This document shows positions 55,500-64,000 of a DNA stretch of 64,000 bases, piece after piece. The number at the start of each line of letters is the position of its first letter. Position 1 is the stretch's first letter. The position numbers and the translations under genes were made by a program. The notes below the pieces were generated by a model. That model did no database searches, was not told the origin of the DNA, and worked only from the letters and a program-made list of their open reading frames with translations. Source of the stretch: Anthopleura xanthogrammica (Eukaryota > Cnidaria > Anthozoa > Actiniaria > Actiniidae); assembly GCA_964019055.1 (NCBI GenBank), contig OZ025216.1:1863001-1927000 (forward strand), read 5' to 3'.

Positions 55500-56488
55500 T
55501 TGTCGAGATTTTTTTAGAGTGAAAGGCACTTGCTTGAATGACTCTGGTCACGTGTGTGGTCAATATTCATTCTTCATTCAACCGACTGAACCACTGAGTC
55601 AAATGCAATTTGGAATGGAATGTAAACTAACAAAGGTAAGATTCTATTAAATTGTGTGAAAAATTAGTTTTCAAGTTGTGTTTTTCTTACTTCTCCCCTC
55701 CTGTGAACCTGTTTAAGAACAGTTATAAATTATTACATAAGTTAATTGGTAATATGAAAGAAAACAATTAATACTGTTCCTATGTTATAGGACTGCTAAC
55801 CATTTCATGAAGTCAAATCACTCTAGTTAAATTTCTAACAGTAAAAAAAACCATAATTTTATAGAAATTTTATAGGTACACAGATATTTTAATATTTAAC
55901 TCCTAATCCAGAATAACTATTTTATAATACATACAGCTATATCTTAAAACAGATTGAAGGTTTTGTTGCATGTTGCTAATTACTAAGCTTGAAATGTATT
56001 ATATTCTTGAATTTTGAGAGATATATGGCTTTTATGACTTGGGCGAGGGCCTCTCAAATTACAACAACAATTCTTTTCGCGTTTAGTTTTTTGTACAGCT
56101 GGTTCATATATAGTGTTATTATTTTAATAATTGACATCTTTTTTATTGAAATCATTTTTATTTGCAGTGGCATAGAATAAAGACTAATATTAGTATGGTA
56201 ACACATAGAACATTAACAAGATACGAGTACTATGTAAGGCTTAATACTAGATATGATTGGTTTCTACATGCTTCGTAATGCAGGTCTAATTAATATTAGG
56301 TCAATAGCTGGGTTTCAATCAGCTGATAAAAGTCTTTGAATCTCATTATCTGCTCCAAATGGTGGTCAAACACTGACCACCATGTGCTGTCAACCAGAAA
56401 GAATTCTATTGAAAACTTGTGATTCAGCTGAGGAACATTCCGCACGAGACAGGAAATGACGTCAAGTGAAACCCAGCTATATATATCT
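55500..56488. other. Gene-free stretch upstream of TCTP
   Basis: Contains a fragment (55937-55995, GAAGGTTTTGTTGCATGTTG) of the 44873-45148 element and an inverted word pair around 56360-56385 (TGGTGGTCA..TGACCACCA). No gene seen. Confidence 0.5.
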
Positions 56489-56765
56489 ACTAATGGTCGT
56501 CTATCACAAATCCTGCACTCTAATTGGCCAAGCTACAAGTGGTCTATTAGTGATAGACCACTAGTTGCAAAAAGTGCCAGTTTTGAAAACCAAAACAATA
56601 GAGCACACTAACTCGCATTTTTAACCTAATATTGAAATAGCTCATATCCATTTATTTGACCAATTAGTAGGTTTAGACTAATTCAAATAGACCTGTCACC
56701 CACCAGCCTCGTGCATGAGCTAATATTTGGCTTATAGACCATTCAGGCTTCGGGTCTAATTGTTA
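56489..56765. repeat. Dispersed repeat, copy 1 (second copy at 60709-61000)
   Basis: Same-order blocks with the second copy: CTACTAATGGTC, GGTCTATTAGTGATAGACC, CAGTTTTGAAAACCAAAA, ATTAGTAGGTTT, AATAGACCTGTC, TAGACCATTC, CTAATTGTTA. The central GTGGTCTATTAGTGATAGACCAC folds into a hairpin. Confidence 0.8.
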
Positions 56766-58036
56766 ATCAGTTTGCTTGCTAATTTTCTTCAGCTGCAATA
56801 CTACATATGGGTGCATATGAAATTAACAATTTGTTTTTATGAATGATGTATTAATGGAAGCCTTTTTCTACTCTTCCTCCCATTCCACAAAAATCAAACC
56901 CAGTGCCCCATGGGACTCCCATATATAGATGGGTGGGGATGCTCGTCAAAATTTTAAAAATGACCACTAAAATGTATGAAGAATGAAGAGTATCCCCGTC
57001 CCTTTCACATCAGAGTCCCCCCCCCCCCCCGAGACCCAGTGCTAATGAATAAGAATAGTGTTCATCATATTATTTAGACAGTGTAAATAAATAGCTAATT
57101 ATCTAGATGCTAATAATTCATACCCCAAAATATGTGAATCAATATTTCAGGAAATTTCAGCTCTTTGATATTTCCTCTCTTTGGTTAATCGTTTAAAATA
57201 AATAAAATCCAAGCTGAAGTTCTATAAAATAACAATCCATATATTTGGGGAGAATGAAATATTACAGGTCTTATCTCTTGAAAGTTTTGTAAAGAATGTA
57301 CTAGAACCTAGTATCATCTTCCTCAATCCCCAATCCTTAGGGGTTCCAAAATTCAGTTTTCCCCTTAGCAGTTGAGTTATGGACATTTTCAATGCAAAAT
57401 GCCCTCCACAAAATTAATCCTCAATAACCCTTCTCCAAGGTGACAAAGGGGTTAAACATGATGTGTGATTCAGCCTTTTTAAAACCATGATTTGTGAAAT
57501 TAGAAAGAATATCAGTGATTTGTGTATTTCAGTTCCTGTGATCTGCTAAATTTGAAGAGTGTGATTCATGAATTCATAAAAAAATTGTCTGTGATTTGTG
57601 ATTGATACCTCCCTATGCCACCCTGCTTCTGTTGCGGACCATTAGCAGGAGGTATTGATAATTTTTGGAACTATTAAATGAAGTTATATATTATTCTTGT
57701 TATTCCTTCAACCACAGAGAGAGATATTATATACTAGGGATGTCATCAAGAACAGAACCTGTGTTAAGAGATTGGCAATCAATCTGGACCAAAATGATAG
57801 CACAGGTCGGTAGACAAAGGCTTTAGAAGAAAATGGTCAAAAGTTAACTGGTCAAGCTTTTGATGATACATAAGGTATGCGTAAACTAAAAATATAAATC
57901 TAATTTTGCTGTTGTATCACTGTGGGGCAATTGCAATAAAGGAACAAAAAAATCTGACCATGCATCATTATTCTTTTATCGCTAAGCCAATCTCTAATGT
58001 TTGATTCATTCATGAGGACCAAAAATTACCAATGTA
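56766..58036. other. Gene-free AT-rich stretch
   Basis: Poly-C run (about 14 C) at 57018-57031. No coding region or clear repeat. Confidence 0.5.
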
Positions 58037-59434
58037 TCAATGACAGTTATTTTGGATGTTAACTATAGCAACTTCTCCCATTACCATTGATGACTCTGGT
58101 ACTGGCCGAGTATCTGACATCAGTAACTCTGGTACTGGTCGACTATCTCTCGTCTGTAACTCTGGTACTGGTCGACTATCTCTCATCTGTAATTCTGGTA
58201 CTGGTCGACTATCTCTCATCTGTAACTCTGGTACTGGTCGACTATCTCTTATCGGTAACTCTGGTACTGGCCGAGTATCTGACATTGGTGGTTCTAAAAT
58301 TCTATCTCTATTGGTGACCATTGCCAAACGCATCAGTGTCCTTAGCTTTGCAGTTAGAGCTCTATTTTCTTCCCTTAAGTTGAAGTTTTCTCTTTCCAGT
58401 CTTTCTATATCAGACATTGTTACACACGTCATAGCTTCACACGACTTGAATGGTCTGTCATCATCTTCTTCCTTTAAGGTCACAATTGGTAGAGCTAGGA
58501 TTGGTACAACTGCAGGCTGAGAAAGATGAAGAAGGGTTTCTGCAGTGTCGGTCCTTTTTCGCTTTTCTCCTCGTTGCTTGATTCTTGAGTATGTACCTTT
58601 CCTGTACCTTCTGTCGAAGTTTGTACCAATGTTGAGTGTTGGGAGCCAGTCAATATTTGATGTATCATACAAAGCTGAAGGTTTTCCTGTAGAAATAAAA
58701 AAATCTCAGAGTCAAGGCACAGTTACACAAGGCATTCATATAATATAATAATTTACTTATTTCCTTATCTCAGAAAAATTAATATTAAAAAGTAGCACCA
58801 GTCCCTCCCCCAGGGGAATATTCTGCCTCATAATTATGCCAAATAAAATGTTACTTACAAAGACAGCAAAAAAAAGCCTAGAGTACATTTTTGGGGGGAT
58901 TTACACAACAATAATCAAAGTTTAGAATGGGTTATTCAGGTGTGTGTTTATGTGCTATTCTAATTTTTACTAGTCAATTCAGCTGATCTAATAAACTCTA
59001 TGGTTTTTCACTCCTTCAAGTTCTTATGGCTGCCTGCTTTTCTCTAGAAGTATAAGTTAACCCTAATGTAAATAACTCCTTTTTCGATCCCCCGGCCCCA
59101 TGCTAGCATATGTCTTTCAGCACACCAACCAAACAAACAAATAAAGAAACATTTGCTTTTGAAATTATCAGTAATCTTGGAATCATTACAGCATAATTTC
59201 CTGAAATAATTTACCGGATATAAAATGATCACTGCAGATCCTCGTGCTGACTATCTGCGAGTCAGTCAAGTCCTGCCTTTGTATCATCGCCAGCCATCTT
59301 TGTCTTCTTTCTCGACTCAAATTCTTCGTTTTTTCGTCCGAATGGTAAATTATCGCGGGGATCCGGAAAAAACTTCGGTTCCTCTCGCGATTAGAACGAT
59401 TTGAACAGCCATAGACGGCGCAGAAGTTGACCAT
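58037..59434 (-). CDS. THAP-domain DNA-binding protein (2 exons, 289 aa)
   Basis: Exons 59215-59434 and 58037-58686, phase 1, donor TCCG|GTAAAT and acceptor CTACAG|GAAAAC. Residues 1-90 form a THAP zinc finger: C5 and C10 (CAVYGC), P26, W47, C67 and H70 (ICSDHF), and after the splice GKPSALYD with DWLPTL, close to the usual end of the fold. All four C2CH ligands are present. A basic stretch (IKQRGEKRKR) may be a nuclear signal. Residues about 165-193 predict a coiled coil (IERLERENFNLREENRALTA), as in many THAP proteins. Residues about 208-274 are six 11-aa repeats of MRDSRPVPELQ. THAP proteins are sequence-specific regulators; the target here is unknown. Domesticated P-element transposases also carry THAP, but no transposase part is present. 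Confidence 0.88.
58080..58287. repeat. Coding 33-bp minisatellite in the THAP gene
   Basis: Six in-frame 33-bp units around CTCTGGTACTGGTCGACTAT; encodes the RPVPEL repeats. Confidence 0.9.
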
Positions 59435-59712
59435 TTTGAGCGAATTTTGAAGTCTTGATCGAAGGGATTCAAGGCTTTGTCCTCCAAAATGGCGTCCTTT
59501 CGAGCTCGTTCCCAGCTCTTCGCTAATTTTGTACTTCGCTTCCTTACCACAGGAAACCCAAACTGAATTTCTATAAAAATCCAACACAAAATGAAGCTTG
59601 TTCTAAAATCCAAGTCAGATTCATGCACATATCGCCTTTTAGCTTCATTATTCTGTAATATCGTTTTAAGATTAATTTACTTTCCATCTTTAATTAATTC
59701 ACTGGTTCATTA

Positions 59713-59798
59713 TAGACCCCTTTCACGCCGGGTTTCACGTGACGTCAAAGCAGCTCAAAAACAAAAAAGTTGCATTCCGACTAACTGCAAGGGGTCTA
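59713..59798. mobile_element. Short TIR element of the TAGACCCCTT family
   Basis: TAGACCCCTTTCACG at the left and TGCAAGGGGTCTA at the right, with GCAGCTCAAAAACAAAAAAG inside. 86 bp. Confidence 0.8.
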
Positions 59799-60708
59799 TA
59801 AATTGTTTAATATGCTTCACTGTTTTTGAACTGTTTTATTTATTTACAGACATATCCATTTTACAAAATTAAATAACTTCAATACGAACTGATTACAAAT
59901 TATAACAACATATTACAAAAGAGACAAAAATACAAACATGAAAAAAATGGATGTCTGTGTGGTTGTCACGGTGATATGGTTAAAACTTTTGAGTCAACAA
60001 CCACCCACTGCGCATGAAAACGATAAACACAGAAGAATTTAGCTAGTCTGATGAAAACTATTATTAAATTTTATGCAAATGAGCCAAATCGAAATGCTTT
60101 ATGGGACGTAAGAAAGCAGTGTATAGTCTTTTTATTTGTCAACGTTGTAGTTCCCATGGCACTGGGTTCATTTTGAAGCTATAACAACGCAGATATAAGA
60201 TTTACTAGTAGAAAAGCCGTCTTTAATATATATTTTTTCCCTCTATCGCGCGGAAGAATTAAATTCCCTCCAAAAATTACCGACAAGGTCAAGAGGCGCT
60301 GACTTACATCTGTTTTCACATGGAACGAGTGTCACGCATGTCACACACGTTTTATTTGCGTATCGTAATTTATCTCTGCAATATCCGCACATGGTTTAAA
60401 ACTACGACGGGAGATAAGTTGCGGGAAGTATTTGTTAATAATGTTTGCAGCAACGTTTGTTGTAGAAATATTTGGCTGTTTTGTCTGCAATTTCGCGGTC
60501 TGCATTGGAGAACCTACTTAATCTTTTCTTTTAAAGTTACAACATTGCTTTCTTTGTTTTACAATTTTTTGATTTCTTTTTCAGAAAGTTCTTTTCTCTT
60601 CTGTTCTTTTGTCCAAGTATTTCTCCTTCTCACTGTCTCTATCTTAGACCTCATGCCAAGTTTCGTCTAATAAAATAGCAAGGTCTCGAACGGCTCTCTT
60701 TTATTAGA
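59799..60708. other. Gene-free stretch
   Basis: A 116-codon frame (60320-60670) has no recognisable domain; not called. Nothing else seen. Confidence 0.45.
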
Positions 60709-61000
60709 AAAAACCTACTAATGGTCTATCACCAATCGAGCCCTGTGATTGGCTGAGCTACTAGGGGTCTATTAGTGATAGACCTCTAGTAGCGAAAAGC
60801 GCCGGTTTTGAAAACCAAAAAATATATATTTAAAGCAAAATCCAAAACTTTTTGCATCCTTTTATTGGACCGATTAGTAGGTTTTTACTAAAACAATTAG
60901 ACCTCTCGCCCTCATGGCCTACAAGTCAATAGCCCATTCGGCCTTCGGCCTCATGGGCTATTGACTCGTAGACCATTCGGACTCGAGGACTAATTGTTAA
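60709..61000. repeat. Dispersed repeat, copy 2, with strong hairpins
   Basis: Counterpart of 56489-56765. Contains GGTCTATTAGTGATAGACC and a 12-bp perfect stem at 60925-60965 (GTCAATAGCCCA/TGGGCTATTGAC) around a second small GGCC-rich stem. Confidence 0.8.
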
Positions 61001-61668
61001 ATAGCATTTACTGAACCTAATGCATGAATTATGATAACAGGAGCTTCCCCCTTTCCTCCTCCCGTGGTCAGTGATTACCAGTCTAAAGTCAAAAATCAAA
61101 TGTTGTAATAGGTTCAGTCTCCTGAGTAAATCAACTAATCCCGCCAAGCAAACTAGAGCCATCAAGAATCTTTGATTCCAGAGCTGGTTTTTGAAAATCT
61201 TCGAAATCAAAATATAACTTATATATAAGTCCAGGAATTTCTAAATCTAAATATGGTCTTAAACATAAATTGCAGATATTGACAGCGCGGCCTTGCACTT
61301 GGTCACAAAAGCGCGGCAAAAAAATGACCTTTGATTTCCCGGGAAGATTTTGATGTCTTAAATCAAGTACATAATATGGTCTCAAACTACTACATAAAAA
61401 TCTTTGCTACATTAAAACAAACTGTAGAATTCGAGAATGGATTTGTCAGATTGTAACAACCTTCGAGATACGGCTAAAATTTATTTGAAAAATAAGAAAC
61501 GGCTCACTGAATTTCGGAATTATCTTTTTAATTTCTGCGATGCGAAAAGAATTTTACAATTTCTGTCGCATCAAGGAATAAATTAACCTAAATTTCGCGC
61601 CCAAACTTTCTTAATTGGTTGTAAAGAATTTAGAATTACTTCACAGGATTCCACTTGGTGTGGCTCAC
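61001..61668. other. Spacer upstream of the glycine-rich gene
   Basis: No gene seen. AT-rich up to the core promoter. Confidence 0.5.
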
Positions 61669-61675
61669 TATAAAA
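61669..61675 (+). promoter_or_regulatory. TATA box of the glycine-rich gene
   Basis: TATAAAA preceded by GCTCAC, 94 bp upstream of the ATG at 61763; places the transcription start near 61700. Confidence 0.65.
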
Positions 61676-61762
61676 CCGACCCACGTTGATTCTCGAGTCT
61701 TATTCCCAAAAGTGCGCAGCTCAGGATTTGTACGGAGAGATATTTTGAAGGAATTTCCAAGG

Positions 61763-63630
61763 ATGAGGACATTCACAGTGTTTCTTCTTGTGGTTACCGT
61801 CTCTTTAGTTTCCTCTGCTGCTATTTCTCGTGGTAAGTACTTTTTTTTTTCTTTTTTTTTTTTTAAATAATATTTCGTTGATTTTGTAGACTGTAGTGAG
61901 TGTAGTTTTTGAGAAATATTTTTGAGCATGAGTCTAGCCTAGTCCTACATAACTTAGTAGGCACACGATAGACGCAATTCAAATTCACGTGCAAGCACAT
62001 TTTATTGTCAATTTTTTAATTTTTTGGGGGGTTTTGTGTTTGCGCTTTTCTTTATTTCAATTTGTAATTCCTTGCGCTACAATTAGATATAAATTTTCTT
62101 TTGTTTTTGAGTTCGTTGTTGCGTTATTTTAACGAGACAGTAACTTAGTATGAACTTGAATGCCTTGTGTGTGGGGTTACCCGGTACCCACCAGGGGAGG
62201 GGAGGAGAAATTTCACTTTCAATCCCCTGCCCTAAAATTAACTGGTCTGATAACTGGTAAATTTTTGTTTTCGTTTCAGATGGTGGGGGAGGTGGCGGCG
62301 GAGGAGGTGGTGGAGGGCAGAATGGTGGAGGTGGTCGAGGGGGTGGTGGTGGTCATGGAAGTGGATCCAATGGAGGAGGAGGTGGTGGAGGAGGAGGGGG
62401 AGGAAAGAACGGCAGTGGTGGTGGCCATGGAGAAGGAGGTGGCGGTAGTCATGGTAAGTTGAATTGTTGATTTGCTTAATAAAATCAAAGCTATTTTCTG
62501 ATTAGAACCACAATAATCTCATGAGTTATAGGAGCATTATTTATGGGCTGTTCTATTTTGTGTAGAATATACATGTATTCTAGTTTCCAGTAAAGATCTG
62601 TTGAATTTCAAAGTGTTTGTAATGTTGAAGTTGTGCATTCTTTATCTTTATTGTTGCTTTTTGTGAATATTCTAATGTTTTTTTGGGATATTCATGTGTT
62701 CCAGTCAAGGTTCACGGACATACATTCATCATGTTCAATACACTCTTAAAGTTGTGCACTCTTTACTTTACCGTTGGAATTTGTGAATATTTTGACACTG
62801 AAATGAGATGACACTGAGATGACACTGAGTAAATGAGTCCGTAGTAAAGGAACACAGCGGTATTGTAGAAATTCGAAGAAGATCTATTTCGAACTCCCGA
62901 CACTTTTCTGTTAAGATCGTGCATTGAATTTGCTATGTATTGATCGTATGCGTGTGCATTTTTATTCTTTTCTAAGACACCAGCATAAGCAACGACAAAC
63001 CAAAGGGGAAAAAGAAGAGTTGGAGTAAATACCAGAATGGAATGGAATTCGGATCAAGAGGAGGGGAATGGCATAATGGACAATATCGAAAAGGTAGGTT
63101 TTTATAATTTTATTCTCGCAATTACAAGCATCATAATAGACCCCTAGTTAAAACTTGCACTAATTCCCAATCTGGGGGTCAAAACAAAAGTATTCCCTTT
63201 TCTTGAGGATTTTAAAAATTTTGGCTGACCTTTGTATGGGACCTGTGTCCTGTTGGTCAGACCCTCAACCGAGTAGCACAGTGTATAATATTTTTTCATT
63301 CTCTGTTCATTTTTTCGTATCTGTAATTTATACTGTAAGTTTGTTTTTGATATTTGTGTATTTAAGCTCTGATAGTTGTAATGTTAATAAATAAATAAAT
63401 AAATAAAATAAATGTTTTGATCAATATTTTTCATTGTTTTGACCCCCAGTTTGGGGTTTAGTGCAAGGGATCTAAGTCCGTCTTTCTTTTCTAAGTATTC
63501 GCTTAGAAATAATTATCTCTGACAGACATTTTTTTCATTTTAGGTGGTGGTGGTGGCGGTGGTGGTGGCGGCGGCGGTGGAGGTGGCGGACGTGGAGGAG
63601 GCGGAGGAGGAGGAGGAGGCGGTGGAGCAT
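61763..63630 (+). CDS. Secreted glycine-rich protein, 3' end outside window (exons 1-4)
   Basis: Exons 61763-61832, 62280-62453, 62977-63093, 63544-63630; all introns phase 1 with matching donors and acceptors. Exon 1 encodes a signal peptide (MRTFTVFLLVVTVSLVSSAA) and ISR. Exon 2 is almost pure Gly with scattered Asn, His, Ser, Lys and Arg (GGGQNGGGRGGGGHGSGSNG). Exon 3 is a non-repetitive basic module (KGKKKSWSKYQNGMEFGS then RGGEWHNGQYRK). Exon 4 returns to poly-Gly with a single Arg. The frame is open at the donor GCAT|GTAAGA, so the gene continues. The signal peptide and glycine content suggest an extracellular structural, mucus, cuticle or skeletal-matrix protein; the specific role is unknown. 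The TATA box fits strong tissue-specific expression. Confidence 0.75.
62575..62885 (+). repeat. Dispersed repeat, uninterrupted copy of 29527-30040
   Basis: Inverse of the copy in the pseudoprotease-death gene, in intron 2 of the glycine-rich gene. Carries a short tandem repeat GAGATGACACT. Confidence 0.8.
63137..63474. mobile_element. TIR element of the 22387 family with a nested insertion
   Basis: Outer parts (TAGACCCCTAG, AATTCCCAATCTGGGGGTCA, GTTTTGACCCCCAGTTTGGG, TGCAAGGGATCTA) match 22387-22521. The middle is split by about 196 bp at 63224-63419. Confidence 0.85.
63224..63419 (+). mobile_element. LINE-like 3' tail nested in a MITE
   Basis: Absent from the related element at 22387. Ends in (AAAT)n and is flanked by TTTTG on both sides (63219-63223 and 63415-63419), a possible short target duplication. 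No coding sequence. Confidence 0.65.
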
Positions 63631-63714
63631 GTAAGAATAATTTTATGAGGCATAATATGTAACTATCACTTCAGTGCCTTGGCAATTATGCGTCTTTGAA
63701 TGGTCAAAATTATG

Positions 63715-64000
63715 ATGTAAGTGATATGTTTTCCTTGAATGATGATTATGATGCTGGTGATCATGATGATGATGATGGTGATGATGATGCTGTTGCTGAA
63801 GGTGATGATGTTGATGCATGCTGCTGCTGCTATTGATGATAATGGTGATGGCGATAATGATGGTGGTAGATGATGATGCTGATGATTAATGATGGTGATG
63901 ATGTTGGTGATGATGATGAGGATGACGAGGATGAGGATGGTGATGATGATGATGATGGTGATGGTGATGATGATGCAGGTGATGATGCTGATACAAGGCA
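63715..64000. repeat. GATGAT/GATGGT degenerate microsatellite
   Basis: Runs to the window edge, inside the intron after exon 4 of the glycine-rich gene. Confidence 0.9.

Noticed and set aside
60320..60670. 116-codon hydrophobic frame
   Set aside because: Composition reflects T-rich DNA; no domain or signal.
61655..61762. Upstream extension of the glycine-rich protein
   Set aside because: Would lie before or across the TATA box and start site, and the ATG at 61763 gives a clean signal peptide.

Overview
This is a eukaryotic, animal window. The genes are split by GT/AG introns with long AT-rich introns, simple repeats are abundant, and small elements with terminal inverted repeats (TIRs) are dense. 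The gene set (prostanoid-like 7TM receptors, a death-domain protein, ABCF1, a MEGF9-like laminin-EGF protein, TCTP, a THAP protein, a secreted glycine-rich protein) and the repeat texture suggest a cnidarian, most likely an anthozoan such as a coral or sea anemone. The species call is inference; no rRNA or mitochondrial marker is present.

Layout. 1-1476 holds the 3' part of a prostanoid-receptor-like GPCR. 2630-20600 is a satellite array of about 402-bp monomers, with 42 clear copies, higher-order repeats, degenerate edges and one 868-bp TIR element inside it. 21567-22253 is a truncated paralogue of the same GPCR, so the array lies between tandem GPCR copies. 23171-31454 is one seven-exon gene that I assembled across matching phase-1 splice sites. 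It encodes about 1088 aa: an N-terminal trypsin-like domain without its catalytic His and Ser, a long acidic linker, and three death domains, each on its own exon. This is the most interesting gene in the window. 34234-43814 is ABCF1 (25 exons, 680 aa). 46600-48798 is a MEGF9-like type I membrane protein. 54766-55305 (minus) is an uninterrupted TCTP gene with a CRE and a TOP-like start. 58037-59434 (minus) is a THAP-domain protein with an 11-aa tandem repeat. 61763-63630 begins a secreted glycine-rich protein that continues past the window.

The spaces between genes are filled with TIR elements (over twenty), LINE 3' tails, SINE-like repeats, a 40-bp minisatellite and micro- or polypurine repeats. 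Several elements are nested, and one supplies the last codons of the first GPCR. A nearly perfect 93-nt hairpin lies in an ABCF1 intron. The genes do not form an operon or pathway; they are independent neighbours. No tRNA, rRNA or CRISPR feature was recognised. All exon joins were done by eye from splice-site sequence and reading phase, without transcript evidence.
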